Positions 17,805-27,168 are shown, counted from the first letter of the stretch. The stretch is 62,516 bases of DNA from Syntrophomonadaceae bacterium (GCA_012522955.1 JAAYJK010000075.1:1-62516), one strand, 5' to 3'. Notes: generated by a model not told the origin, from the sequence alone. Numbers and translations: made by a program.

Positions 17805-18781
17805 TGTTTTACAAAGAAGCCTGAATCAGGGATCTTTTTTACTCCTTCCGGATAGCTTTGCTGCATTATCTCCAGGAATCGTATGACCTCCCCTTCGCTT
17901 TCAGCAGCGGATATATAATCAAATTTTATCCGCTGCAGGGCCCCTTGCATTACCTCCGCAGGTAAGGGTAAAATCTTGGAACTAACCTCAACAGCCAGAT
18001 CCGGGTTCTCATTGGCCCATCTCGTGGACTCAGCCAATAAGGAGGCTACTCTTTGAGCTTCCTGGGGATGCTGGTCTAGGAAGTCTTTTTGTACAAAGAG
18101 CCCGGCAATAGGAATACCTAGCCGGGTGCCGCTTATCTGAGACCAATAGTCTTGATAATCCAGAACCACTTTGCCCTTTCCTGAGGCCAAGGCCAAGCTG
18201 ATAAAGGGTTCGGGCAAGGCGGCAAAATCGATTTTACCTTCTTTAAACAAGGCTACTATTTCCTGGGGCGGAGCATAGGCAAAACTCACATCTACATCGG
18301 GTTTAATATTATCCTGGCTCAAAGCGTATCGGGTGATTACATCAACGGTTTGCCCTCGGGCGGTAGGGGTATAGACGGTATGTCCTTTTAATGATTGCCA
18401 ATCCTGGAAATCGGTATTATCTGAAGCCAGCAGGTAAAATACCTTCCATTCGTGGACACCCAGCAAAACAATGTCTATGCCGCTGGCATAGATGTTTGCT
18501 CCGTTGCTTATTGGCAGTACCGCGAAGTGGGCTGCACCAGATGAGAGCAGGCCTATGGCTTCGTCAATGGTATTCCAATATTGGATACTGAGACCCAGGT
18601 CCTCCCCGCTAATAGTACCACTTTCGATACCAGCCACCGGTATAACTGCTGGACCCATAGGGTTTATCAGATTAAGCTCTTCTGTAACAGGCGAGTCTTG
18701 TTCCTGATCTGTTGCACATCCAGGCATTATTAATAAAAAGCAGATACTAATAATAAATAATAATCTATTCCTACTCATCAT
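17801..18781 (-). CDS. ABC importer substrate-binding lipoprotein (TauA/NMT1-like)
   Basis: 326 residues. A short hydrophobic signal ends with IMPGC, a lipobox placing Cys at about residue 22. The mature protein resembles periplasmic binding domains of nitrate/sulfonate/aromatic-acid importers (WQSLKGHTVYTPTARGQTVD; EIVALFKEGKIDFAALPEPF). First gene of a three- or four-gene operon. A GCGAAA...TTTCGC dyad lies 53-71 bases before the start and may be an operator. Substrate unknown. Confidence 0.82.
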   Translation of the reverse strand: MMSRNRLLFIISICFLLIMPGCATDQEQDSPVTEELNLINPMGPAVIPVAGIESGTISGEDLGLSIQYWNTIDEAIGLLSSGAAHFAVLPISNGANIYASGIDIVLLGVHEWKVFYLLASDNTDFQDWQSLKGHTVYTPTARGQTVDVITRYALSQDNIKPDVDVSFAYAPPQEIVALFKEGKIDFAALPEPFISLALASGKGKVVLDYQDYWSQISGTRLGIPIAGLFVQKDFLDQHPQEAQRVASLLAESTRWANENPDLAVEVSSKILPLPAEVMQGALQRIKFDYISAAESEGEVIRFLEIMQQSYPEGVKKIPDSGFFVKQ

Positions 18782-18833
18782 TACAACTTTCCTTCCCAGC
18801 CGAAATTAATATTTGATTCTCCTGCGAAAAACC

Positions 18834-18852
18834 GCGAAATATAACTTTTCGC
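18834..18852. promoter_or_regulatory. Possible operator dyad GCGAAA-N7-TTTCGC
   Basis: An inverted repeat upstream of the ABC importer operon. A related perfect dyad, GCGAAA-ATA-TTTCGC, occurs at 53812-53826 between polA and mutM. Two sites are too few to define a motif. Confidence 0.3.
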
Positions 18853-18931
18853 CAGGGTATCATATTTAGAATAACATAATTATGGTCGGGGAGAAAACTG
18901 ATGGTGGAAATCTGATCTATTTATGAGAAAA

Positions 18932-18960
18932 GTAAAAAGAGGTGTATATCTTACACCTCT
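18932..18960 (-). terminator. Rho-independent terminator of the coat-protein pair
   Basis: On the minus strand AGAGGTGT-AAGATAT-ACACCTCT is followed by TTTTTACTTTT. It lies 24 bases after the stop of the CotF-like gene. Confidence 0.85.
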
Positions 18961-18983
18961 CTTAGATCCAATCCTAAATATAT

Positions 18984-19241
18984 TTAACTACTGGTAAGTT
19001 GCTGTTTGACCTGGCTTATTTCCTGCTGGGTAGCGTCACTGGCCGGTTTGTACCAACCTTTTTGATCAGCCAGCTGATAGAGCTGATATTGGAATTGTTC
19101 ATCTCCATTGCGGATTTGCTGCAAAGTCTGTCTTAATTGCTGATTTGAGGTTTCCGTAATTACCTTGGCATAATTGGATATGCTGCTATTGGTTTGAGAT
19201 AGAATATCATTTACCATCTCTTTATCTTGAAGATTTCTCAA
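18984..19241 (-). CDS. Spore coat protein, CotF-like
   Basis: An 85-residue protein matching the Coat F domain pattern: a helical N-terminus (DKEMVNDILSQTNSSISNYA), a TSNQQLRQTLQQI segment, and a GWYKPASDATQQEI tail where family members usually have a similar GWY-P-A motif. Expected in the spore coat or made in the mother cell. The start is TTG with GGAGGGAG upstream. It follows a small helical gene after 14 bases and is closed by a terminator at 18932, so the two form a short operon. Confidence 0.75.
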   Translation of the reverse strand: MRNLQDKEMVNDILSQTNSSISNYAKVITETSNQQLRQTLQQIRNGDEQFQYQLYQLADQKGWYKPASDATQQEISQVKQQLTSS

Positions 19242-19255
19242 ATTAGACTCCCTCC

Positions 19256-19438
19256 TTATCCTAAGAATGTCATCAGTTTTTCGCTGGTCTGCTGGCAGGC
19301 CTTGGCAGACTGCTGGAACATCTGCTTACACTGCTGATCCTGCACTTCCGAAGCATAAAAATCAAATTTCTTTTGCATGGTTTGATGGGATCCAATTAAA
19401 TGCCTTAAATTTTGTAGTTCCAGATGATTCAAGGTCAT
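19256..19438 (-). CDS. Small helical protein paired with CotF-like protein
   Basis: 60 residues, mostly helical (LQNLRHLIGSHQTMQKKFDF), Gln-rich, with two cysteines. ATG at 19438 is chosen because AAAGGAGC lies 8 bases before it; the longer reading from 19495 has no site. Similar short proteins often precede CotF-family genes in Clostridia, so a spore-coat role is inferred from context. No family name can be given with certainty. Confidence 0.65.
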   Translation of the reverse strand: MTLNHLELQNLRHLIGSHQTMQKKFDFYASEVQDQQCKQMFQQSAKACQQTSEKLMTFLG

Positions 19439-19559
19439 TTCATATGCTCCTTTCTTATTTAACTTTTTTTTGGATAACGATAATAGTTTGTGCATTTTTA
19501 TTTTGAATATACCCCTGGATTAAATAAGTAGTAATGGCCTTAAAGCTAAAATTTGTCAT

Positions 19560-19590
19560 AAAAAAATCCTGGCCTTGTTAGACCAGGATT
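19560..19590 (-). terminator. Rho-independent terminator of the efflux operon
   Basis: On the minus strand AATCCTGG and CCAGGATT pair around a 10-base loop, followed by seven T. It lies just after the membrane-fusion gene ending at 19606. Confidence 0.88.
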
Positions 19591-19605
19591 CCATTTAGAA
19601 TTAGA

Positions 19606-20760
19606 CTATTTTACCTTGGTATTGGCCTTTAGTTCCAGACTGCCGTCTTGAACTATTAGATCGCCTTCGCTCAAGCCCTGCTTAATTTCTACCTTATCCC
19701 CGTCACTTAATCCGGTTACCACTTCCTTAAATACTATTCGTTGATCTTTGATAATCATCACCTGGCCTTTACCCTCCCCTTGGGGGCGAACGCTTTCAAT
19801 GGGAAGGGTAAGAACATTATCCAAGTGTTTGGTTTCTATAATCACTCTTACTTCGTAGCCGGGCTTGAGGTTGGCATTATCATTTAGATTGATAATTACC
19901 GGTACCCTTCTTTGGATAACCCCCAGAGCAGACATTTTCTCTTCCGCCCGTGGATATATTTTAACTACCTTTCCTGCTAAAATCTTATCTTCCAAAACCG
20001 GGGCCTTTATTGAGACTTTTTGGCCCACCTGCACCTGGGCTAGATCGTCGCTGAGAATATCGGCTTTGATTTCCAAATCCTGGCCGGCAGCCAAAGTGAA
20101 CAAAAGCAGACCGGGAGTCACCCATTGTCCTGTTTTAACTGGCAGTTCCATTACAACTCCCTTAATGGGACTGAATACCTGCAGCTCTTTGTCCATTTTC
20201 ATCAGCTTTTCTTGGGAGTCATTTAGACCTCTAAGCTGGGATTGCAATGTATTTAGATAGGATTTTTGTTCATTCCATGCTTGTCTGGCAGTGTTAAGGG
20301 TTAAAAGGGCCTGTTCGTATTCAGTGGCGCTGATAGCACCCTGATTGAATAATTTCTCGCTTCGGGCCAGGTTGGCAGCAGCATCTTGATGCTGCAGTTC
20401 CATCCGTTTAACTGCGGCTGAGGCCGCGTTGGCTGAGGCCTGGGTTTGAGCCAGCAGGGATTTGTTTTCGCTTAACTGCAGTTGTAATCCTGGATTGTCC
20501 AGTTCCATGAGCAGGTTTTTGGCCTCTACCTCCTGGCCTATTTCAACCTTAATGGTTTTTACCTGGGCATTTTGGGTGGCGTATAAATCATAATCCTGGG
20601 CTGCCTGTACCACTGCGGTATCTTCTACCGTAATGCTTACGGAGCCGCTTTGAGCCTCAATGCTGGATACCTCTATAGGGTTTCGACTTTGCCAAAATAA
20701 CCCTGCCAATGCTACTGCCACTATGAGTACCAAGATGTACAGCAGCTTTTTGCCCTTCAT
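19606..20760 (-). CDS. Efflux membrane-fusion protein (MacA/HlyD family)
   Basis: 384 residues. An N-terminal anchor (LLYILVLIVAVALAGLFW) is followed by a lipoyl-like half (VEIGQEVEAKNLLMELDNPG), a long coiled-coil hairpin (about residues 100-190) and the second barrel (FSPIKGVVMELPVKTGQWVTPG). It bridges the ABC exporter to the outside or the peptidoglycan. Last gene of an ATPase-permease-fusion operon running from 23865 to 19606, 16 bases after the permease. Substrate unknown; antimicrobial or peptide efflux is typical of MacAB-like sets. Confidence 0.85.
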   Translation of the reverse strand: MKGKKLLYILVLIVAVALAGLFWQSRNPIEVSSIEAQSGSVSITVEDTAVVQAAQDYDLYATQNAQVKTIKVEIGQEVEAKNLLMELDNPGLQLQLSENKSLLAQTQASANAASAAVKRMELQHQDAAANLARSEKLFNQGAISATEYEQALLTLNTARQAWNEQKSYLNTLQSQLRGLNDSQEKLMKMDKELQVFSPIKGVVMELPVKTGQWVTPGLLLFTLAAGQDLEIKADILSDDLAQVQVGQKVSIKAPVLEDKILAGKVVKIYPRAEEKMSALGVIQRRVPVIINLNDNANLKPGYEVRVIIETKHLDNVLTLPIESVRPQGEGKGQVMIIKDQRIVFKEVVTGLSDGDKVEIKQGLSEGDLIVQDGSLELKANTKVK

Positions 20761-20776
20761 GATTGTACCCCTCCTA

Positions 20777-23161
20777 TTAATCTGTATTCTTGGATAGTTC
20801 TATAATATCCAGCTTTTTAATACCCCGACTGGCCGCCCACTGCCCCAGGATCACAAAAACCAGTCCGCCCAGGGCGGCCAGAGCATAGCTCAGGGGGTAA
20901 ATAACTACTGGCATATACCACATATCAAACTGCACTGAACCGAAATACAACTCAGCCAAAAACTTGCCTAGAGGCAATCCCAGCAGTAGAGCGGGAAGGG
21001 CCTGTGGGATAGTTTCCTTCCACATAATCACTGCTACCTCCTGTCGGGTAAAGCCGATAGTGAGCAGTGAAGCAAGTTCTCTTTTACGTTCATTAAAACT
21101 CATAACAGCTGAATTGTAAACAATGACAAAGCCCAGGATTACTGAAAACATAATCATAACACTTACCATATAAATCATGCTGTCCATCATACTCATAATA
21201 TTATCCCGTTCTTTTTGCCGGCTTACTATGGAGTTAATGCCGGTCATATCAGATAATTCCTTTTCTATAATAGCAGCCTGCTTGGGGTCTACTTTCATCA
21301 GAGCTCCGTTAATGAGCTGTGATTCCTGTAGAATTCGGTTGGCCTGGGCCAGAGAAACATATGATTCGTTGCCGAATAGCTGGTAGTTAACAGCAACGAT
21401 TTTAAGTTGGGCATAGCGATTGGGGCCCAGACCCAAAAGGGTTTCCAGCTGCACCGTATCACCTACCTGCAGGCCCAGCCTTTCTGCGGCTCGACGGCTG
21501 ATAACCATTCCTTCCTGGGGAATAGGTATAAATGTCCCATCTTCCCGAGTGGGTTGTTTTAGAGTGCTGGAGGGATGGATGCCAACCAGTACGTCTTCAT
21601 CGCTACTGCCCTGGAGATGGACTCGAATGGGCAAGGTAAAATAGCCTTCAAGGAGCCCCACCCCTTCCAGGCGGGAGATGTCTAGCAGTTCCGATTCCTT
21701 AATAGGGTGATTAAAGCTAAGCATATAGTCATAATTGGACTCCCGGTTGAAGTGCTGATCCATTAAGTAATCCACCGCATCATTGGTAAACATGGATAAT
21801 ATTAATAGGGCTACGGCTGAACTTATGCCTAGGATGCTGACCAGCATGCGGAAACGGTTGCGACTGATGGTGCGGAAGGCCATTTTCCAGGAGGAAGAGA
21901 GTCCGGTCCAGAGCCAGTTCCAGTTCTCCACCAGGGAACGACTGCTGGAGGTCGGGGGCAGGGGACGCATGGATTCAGCCGGGTTGATGCTTAATACGGG
22001 CCGGGAAGCTGAGAAGCCAGCCAGAGCTCCTACTCCCAGGCTTAGCAAAATACTGTAAAGAATAACCTGGTAATTAACTCCGCCGATGGCTCGAGGTAGG
22101 TTGAAAAACATAGCGTATAAATCCGAGAAGTAAGAGGCCATTAATACCCCGGTTCCTATGCCAAATGCTGCCCCACCGGCACAGACCAGAATGGCATAAG
22201 AGCTGAAATGAACTATAATTTGTGCGTTATGGAAACCCAGGGCTTTCATAATACCAATTTGACTGCGCTGGGACTTTATCATTCGTCTCAGGATAACGAA
22301 TTGTATAGCCGCAGCTATGGATAAAAACACTAGGGGAAGAAAAGCGGATATGGCTTCCAGCCCCTCCAATTCCCCCTCTAAAGCGGCATGACTTAATTGA
22401 TCCTTACGGGGGAAGCTGGCCAGATTGCCATAAGGAGCCAGAATGTCTTTAATGGACTGCACCACAGCATCCTGATCCACACCCGGAGCAAATTGGACTA
22501 GGACCTGGTTGAATTGTCCCGGCAGGTGGAAGAGATGCTGAGCCTGGTTCAAAGGTAGCATCATAATGCCAAAGGTCTCATGGTCCGGCATCATATTGGC
22601 AGCATCTTTCATAATGTAGGTAAACTCAGGACCGGCAGCGGTTCCTACAATTTTAATTGGATATTTTCGATTATCGGCTACTATATCTATCGTATCGCCA
22701 AAAGCCAGGCCATTGGCTTCAAAATAAGCGGAATTAAGCATAGCTTCAATCCCACCTCCGGCCGGATAGGGGATAAAAAAGCGGCCCTGCATCAGCTCAA
22801 TACCATTTACCCCTTTTTCCAGGGGCAGGCCATAGGAGGTAAGACGAACCGTAGCTCGCTCCTGATTCTCTTTCAATACCGGTACATCCTTTTGAATGCG
22901 GCCGGAGGCCAGGCTTACCCCGGGCACTCTTTCTACCTGTTTAAGGATGGATTCCGGCGCTCTGACTACGTAAAAGTAATAGTCGGCAAAGTTATTGTCC
23001 TGGTAAAACCCCTGTTGAGATTGGCTGAGATTGAAGAAGGCGGTAGTTATTCCAATATATAAGGAAATCCCAACCGCAATGATTACTGCCATACCTAGAA
23101 ACTGACCTAGGCTGCCTCTAATGATGTGCTGTAATCTGCGATTGAGTATTTTCATTACCAT
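20777..23161 (-). CDS. ABC exporter permease, FtsX/MacB type
   Basis: 794 residues with two repeated FtsX-like units: one N-terminal helix, a large extracytoplasmic domain, three helices at about residues 270-400, a second domain, and a C-terminal helix set (IYMVSVMIMFSVILGFVIVY). The PESILKQVERVPGVSLASGR region is typical of the MacB periplasmic domain. Its start overlaps the ATPase stop by 7 bases. It works with the ATPase (23155-23865) and the fusion protein (19606-20760). Confidence 0.85.
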   Translation of the reverse strand: MVMKILNRRLQHIIRGSLGQFLGMAVIIAVGISLYIGITTAFFNLSQSQQGFYQDNNFADYYFYVVRAPESILKQVERVPGVSLASGRIQKDVPVLKENQERATVRLTSYGLPLEKGVNGIELMQGRFFIPYPAGGGIEAMLNSAYFEANGLAFGDTIDIVADNRKYPIKIVGTAAGPEFTYIMKDAANMMPDHETFGIMMLPLNQAQHLFHLPGQFNQVLVQFAPGVDQDAVVQSIKDILAPYGNLASFPRKDQLSHAALEGELEGLEAISAFLPLVFLSIAAAIQFVILRRMIKSQRSQIGIMKALGFHNAQIIVHFSSYAILVCAGGAAFGIGTGVLMASYFSDLYAMFFNLPRAIGGVNYQVILYSILLSLGVGALAGFSASRPVLSINPAESMRPLPPTSSSRSLVENWNWLWTGLSSSWKMAFRTISRNRFRMLVSILGISSAVALLILSMFTNDAVDYLMDQHFNRESNYDYMLSFNHPIKESELLDISRLEGVGLLEGYFTLPIRVHLQGSSDEDVLVGIHPSSTLKQPTREDGTFIPIPQEGMVISRRAAERLGLQVGDTVQLETLLGLGPNRYAQLKIVAVNYQLFGNESYVSLAQANRILQESQLINGALMKVDPKQAAIIEKELSDMTGINSIVSRQKERDNIMSMMDSMIYMVSVMIMFSVILGFVIVYNSAVMSFNERKRELASLLTIGFTRQEVAVIMWKETIPQALPALLLGLPLGKFLAELYFGSVQFDMWYMPVVIYPLSYALAALGGLVFVILGQWAASRGIKKLDIIELSKNTD

Positions 23162-23865
23162 TCAATCCTTTCTGGAGGCAGGGGAGAATCATTGACAATG
23201 ATTTCGGCAATGCTGCCGCTGCGCATTCGAACCAATCGATCGGCCATGGCCCCGATGGCAGTGTTGTGGGTTACTATTATAATTGTGCTGCCCATAGCCT
23301 CACGGGTTTGCTTGAGGAGCTGGAGAATAGTTATTCCGGTATGATAGTCCAGGGCTCCGGTAGGCTCGTCACATAATAAGAGGGTGGGGTTCTTTACCAT
23401 GGCCCGAGCGATGGAAACCCGCTGCTGCTCACCACCGCTGAGCTGAGAGGGGAAATGGTACTGGCGTGCCTCCAAGCCAACCTGGGCTAACACCCCCTGG
23501 GTTGGCAAAGGATTATTAACCAGGCCAGCGGCCAAAGCTACGTTTTCTCCGGCGGTTAGATCCGATATCAGGTTGTAAAACTGGAAAACGAAGCCAATTT
23601 CGTGGCGGCGAAACTGGGTTAGTTCCCGGTCACTAGCCTTGCTCAGGCTGCGGTCTTTAAAAATTATGTCTCCGCTGCTGGGCTTATCCATGCCTCCGAT
23701 CAGGTTCAATAGAGTGCTTTTACCTGATCCGCTGGGACCAAGGATGACCAAGATTTCTCCCTGGTATATATCCAGACTGCTTTCCTTTAGGGCTTCTACT
23801 TTGACTTCACCCATAAGGTAAGTTTTAGTAACTCTTTTTAATTGCATTAATAAGTCTTTATTCAT
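23155..23865 (-). CDS. ABC exporter ATPase (LolD/MacB-type)
   Basis: A 236-residue ATPase. Walker A is GPSGSGKST, the Q-loop is FVFQFYNLI, the signature is [15 protein letters not shown] and Walker B is [11 protein letters not shown]. The FYNLI and PTGALD phrases mark the LolD/MacB branch that powers mechanotransmission exporters. First gene of the operon; the start has GAGGAAG upstream. Confidence 0.92.
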   Translation of the reverse strand: MNKDLLMQLKRVTKTYLMGEVKVEALKESSLDIYQGEILVILGPSGSGKSTLLNLIGGMDKPSSGDIIFKDRSLSKASDRELTQFRRHEIGFVFQFYNLISDLTAGENVALAAGLVNNPLPTQGVLAQVGLEARQYHFPSQLSGGEQQRVSIARAMVKNPTLLLCDEPTGALDYHTGITILQLLKQTREAMGSTIIIVTHNTAIGAMADRLVRMRSGSIAEIIVNDSPLPPERIEW

Positions 23866-24047
23866 AGGCAGCTTCCTCTATGGTATTAGTCGGCTAATCA
23901 ATATTTTGAGGAGCCAGGAGCCGTTTTTCACCGGTTTTGCCATAAACAATTAAGGATTGTTATTACTGCTAGAGTCTTTCGCCAAATTCGACTGCTTTTC
24001 CTGTAAGAGCTTATATGAATATTTTAGCTAGGGTTTTGTATAACTAT

Positions 24048-24070
24048 GCGGGCGAGGTCGCCCCTACAGG
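24048..24070. repeat. REP-like palindrome, single
   Basis: TGCGGGCGAGGTCGCCCCTACAGG region: the same GGGCG...CGCCCCTAC outer arms as the other REP-like copies but with a shortened centre. It lies just after the MFS transporter gene. Confidence 0.65.
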
Positions 24071-24083
24071 CCGTGCAACAGTC

Positions 24084-25292
24084 TCAAACAGAAGAGCTGA
24101 AACTATCCTGTCCCCCATGGGAATCCAAGGAGGGAATGAAACGAGCTACCACCAGGCTAAGGAGTCCTAGTAGACCAGCAGCGATAAATACTGCCTGATA
24201 GCCTAAGCTGGCCCATAATAATCCGCCCAGGAAGGGAACGGTCATGGATACTCCATGATCCAGAGTGATGCCCATTGAAATGCTGGGGGCCAGATCATCA
24301 GTAGAGTTCACAATGCGGTTTAAGTAGGTAACCCGAGCTATGGTGATGGCAAACAACACCTGGTCGGCTACAAAACAGGACATAATGATGATCAGGGCTA
24401 TGGAGTCTGCAAACAGCTGCTGGGCAAAGGCATAAAAGAGGCACAAGGAAGTTACCAAGAGAGCATCAATGGATAATACCTTCCGCTCTCCCCAGACATC
24501 GATGGCCCGACCCAAGAGAGGACGGAAAACCAGGCCAATAATGGTGGCTATGATGCCCAGCATGGCAAAAGTTTCTACTCCACAGTGAAAGATTTTGATT
24601 AGCACCCAGGGTGCAAAGGTTAAAAATACCTGCTTGCGGGCCCCGAAAATCATATTGATTAAATAAAAGAGACCGTATTGGCGTTTAAATATGAGCTTGG
24701 GCTTGGCTTTGGAAACTGGTTCCGGTTTTATAAGGTACAGCAAGAGGGCCGCTATAAAGGTAAAGGCTCCAGCCAGGCCAAATATGACTGGAAAAGAAAA
24801 GTTGCCATAGGATACCCCAAAGTATACCAGAGTCATGCCCAGCAAAAGCCCCAAGGCTTCCAAGGCCCCTAGATCTCCCATTAGCTTGCCTTCCCGGCCT
24901 TTGTCGGCCAGGCGTAAAGCTATAGAGGATTTTACTACCATGTATACATGAGCTCCGGTACTCCACGTCAGCATCCATAAGACTACCATGATCATATTGG
25001 GAGCCAAAAAACCCTGTCCCCACAGGGATAAGGCCAACAAGAGGGCCATAAGGGCAGCGATGCGGGTATCAGCCAGAAACATGAACAAGGAAAAAATAAA
25101 AGCACATAAGAACCCGGGCAGTTCCCGGGGAAATTCCAGGGCTCCTCGGGCTACTTCATCGATATTATGAACCTGGGCCAGGTAATTGTTAAAAGAAGGC
25201 TCGTAAAGGCCTGAGTACAGGCCAAATAAGCAGCTAGCAGCTGCAAAAAGAAACAGGGGACTTAATATTGGCCGTTGCTTAAGAGAGGACAT
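24084..25292 (-). CDS. Major facilitator superfamily transporter
   Basis: 402 residues with about twelve hydrophobic helices, the usual size for the family. A central cytoplasmic loop near residue 195 (KPEPVSKAKPKLIFKRQYG) separates two six-helix halves, and GLVFRPLLGRAIDVWGERKV contains the loop motif seen after helix 8. The start has AAGGAGC upstream. It stands alone between two repeat-containing gaps. Substrate unknown. Confidence 0.82.
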   Translation of the reverse strand: MSSLKQRPILSPLFLFAAASCLFGLYSGLYEPSFNNYLAQVHNIDEVARGALEFPRELPGFLCAFIFSLFMFLADTRIAALMALLLALSLWGQGFLAPNMIMVVLWMLTWSTGAHVYMVVKSSIALRLADKGREGKLMGDLGALEALGLLLGMTLVYFGVSYGNFSFPVIFGLAGAFTFIAALLLYLIKPEPVSKAKPKLIFKRQYGLFYLINMIFGARKQVFLTFAPWVLIKIFHCGVETFAMLGIIATIIGLVFRPLLGRAIDVWGERKVLSIDALLVTSLCLFYAFAQQLFADSIALIIIMSCFVADQVLFAITIARVTYLNRIVNSTDDLAPSISMGITLDHGVSMTVPFLGGLLWASLGYQAVFIAAGLLGLLSLVVARFIPSLDSHGGQDSFSSSV

Positions 25293-25569
25293 AACCGGAG
25301 CTCCTTTTTAGTATTGACCTAATCATTGTATACCCTGAAGTCAAAGCTGGAAAGCAAAAGATCTGAAAGAAGAGAAGATAGGAAATATCTTAGGTCAAAT
25401 TCCCCTGCTCCATCAAATGGCTGCTATATATTTATCCATTTATGCGGGGGCGCCGGAGAATCAAGTCATGGTTATTAACAGCATTAAGTATGTCAGCCGG
25501 TTTTATTCCGGCCGGCGCTCCTGCTTGAGAGTAGCAGTGTAAGAAAAGAACCGCTCACCTGTTAGAAAT

Positions 25570-26922
25570 TCAAACTCCGCCCATGACAGATCGGAACTGG
25601 TTGATAGCGATTACAACCGGATCGGTTAGGATACTAAAGGCAGGGGAGTAAGCCAGATCCAGGTCATATAAATCTTCGATTTTTGATCCGGTATGGAGGG
25701 CGGTGGCAATAGTGTCTATGCGTTTGCCGGCACCTGCATAGCCGACAATCTGTCCACCCAAGAGGCGGTGGCTGGTTTTTTCTACGATTAATTTAACATA
25801 AATACTACCAGAGTCAGGAAGATAAGGAGCTCGGGTGACGGACTTTATAGTCTGGCTTATGTACTCAATGCCTAGGATTTGGCATTCGTGCTCAGATAAG
25901 CCGGTACGGGCCACTTCCAGCTCCATTATTCTGCTTATGCCAGTCCCCAGTACTCCTTTTAAGGTGGTGTTGCCGCCAGCTGCATTTTCCCCTGCCACTC
26001 GGCCCTGCTTGTTGGCAGTGGTACCCATAGGGATATATACTTCCTGTCCCGAGACTAAATGTTTTACAGTGGCACAGTCACCAGCAGCATAAATATCCGG
26101 CTGACTGGTTTCCATTCGCTCATTGACTCGAATTGCCCCGCCTGCTCCCAGTGCGATGCCGGTCTGGGCCGCAATTCCGCTGTTAGGGAGCACACCCATG
26201 GCAAGTATTACTATATCAGCTGGGAAAATACCCTTCCCAGCTACCACTTCCTTAACCTGCTCAGGGCCTTTGAAGGCGGTAACGGATGAATCAGTTAAAA
26301 TTTCAATGCCTTTTGATTGCATGTAGCTGTGAACGTGATCTGCCAGGTCAGGATCCATATTGGGTAAAATATGGGGAGCTTTTTCGATTATCTTTACCTG
26401 ACATCCATACAGCAAGAGGTTTTCAACCATCTCCAGGCCGATATACCCGGCTCCCACTACTACTGCGTGCCGGGGCTGATAATTCTGGATATAGGCCTTT
26501 ATAGCCTGACTATGCTCAATGTTGCGGAGGGGGAAAATCCCTTTTAACCCCAGTCCTTCCACCGAAGGAAGCAAAGGTCGAGCCCCAGTAGCAATTATCA
26601 AACAGTCATATTCTTCGGTCCACAAATCCTGGCTGGACTGATTTTCAAATAGGATTTGTTTTTTCTGGCTATTGATCTCAACTGCTTTGCTCTGGGTTAT
26701 GATAGGAGTACCCTGCCGGGTAAAGTCCTCCGGGGTTCTTCTGATCAGCTTTTCATGTGATTTGATTATATCTCCGATATAATAGGGCAGGCCTCAGGCT
26801 GAATAGGAAATATATAAACCTTCGGTAAAGACCTTGATATCTAATTGAGGGTTTATCCGACGGGCCTTGGCCGCTGCACTCATTCCGGCTGCTACCCCAC
26901 CAATAATTCTCAAACGTTTCAA
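25570..26922 (-). CDS. CoA-disulfide reductase-like flavoprotein, probable selenoprotein (Sec43)
   Basis: A 450-residue reading frame of the pyridine-nucleotide-disulfide oxidoreductase family (CoA-disulfide reductase, NADH oxidase, polysulfide reductase branch), read through one in-frame TGA at 26796-26794. TTG at 26922 has GAGGAGG 7 bases upstream. From there the TGA is codon 43, within YSA-U-GLPYYIGD. The family has catalytic Cys43 here (ACGLPY). Either side is intact: FAD motif GGVAAGMSAAAKARR, NAD motif VVVGAGYIGLEM, AAGDCATV, and the C-terminal DLAYSPAFSILTDP. A hairpin with a GGA loop follows 18 bases after TGA, as expected for a bacterial SECIS. Automatic annotation would give a truncated gene starting near 26625. 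The enzyme probably reduces CoA disulfide, CoA persulfide or a polysulfide with NAD(P)H. Confidence 0.85.
26765..26783 (-). promoter_or_regulatory. SECIS-like hairpin in the selenoprotein mRNA
   Basis: On the minus strand ATTATATC-GGA-GATATAAT forms a perfect 8-bp stem with a 3-base loop whose first two bases are G. The loop begins 18 bases after the UGA. Bacterial SECIS elements bound by SelB lie immediately 3' of UGA with a small loop that has G in its first positions. Caution: the same bases encode YYIGDII, conserved in this family, so part of the pairing may be fortuitous. Confidence 0.75.
26794..26796 (-). other. In-frame UGA, proposed selenocysteine codon 43
   Basis: Codons read GCC TGA GGC, between YSA and GLPYYIG. 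It is the only stop in a 451-codon frame and replaces the catalytic cysteine exactly. Random decay would be unlikely to hit that codon alone while leaving the other 449 sense codons open. Confidence 0.85.
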
Positions 26923-27081
26923 TGTTCGTCCTCCTCACAAAGTATGCCACTGCTAAATATTGTTATTGATAGTAAATTTTCTGCATAAGATAGAATAAAT
27001 CCTATCCTGATTAAAAAAAAACCAAGTACCAATAGTATTCTAGTTGGAGTCGGGTATTTATGTACTCAATACGGCTAGTCC

Positions 27082-27110
27082 TTGTTAATATTTCCGAAAA
27101 ATAGTACAAT
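27082..27110 (+). promoter_or_regulatory. Sigma-A promoter of the DegV gene
   Basis: TTGTTA, 17 bases, then TACAAT. It lies about 60 bases before the TTG start at 27169 and faces away from the selenoprotein gene. Confidence 0.6.
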
Positions 27111-27168
27111 TCTCTATATTGTTAGGACATATCTTAGTTGGGGATTCTGGAGAGAGGAGGGACTTTAA

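Noticed and set aside
26625-26950. Frameshifted or truncated oxidoreductase pseudogene
   Set aside because: There is no frameshift; a single in-frame TGA at the catalytic Cys codon with a SECIS-like hairpin fits selenocysteine far better than decay.
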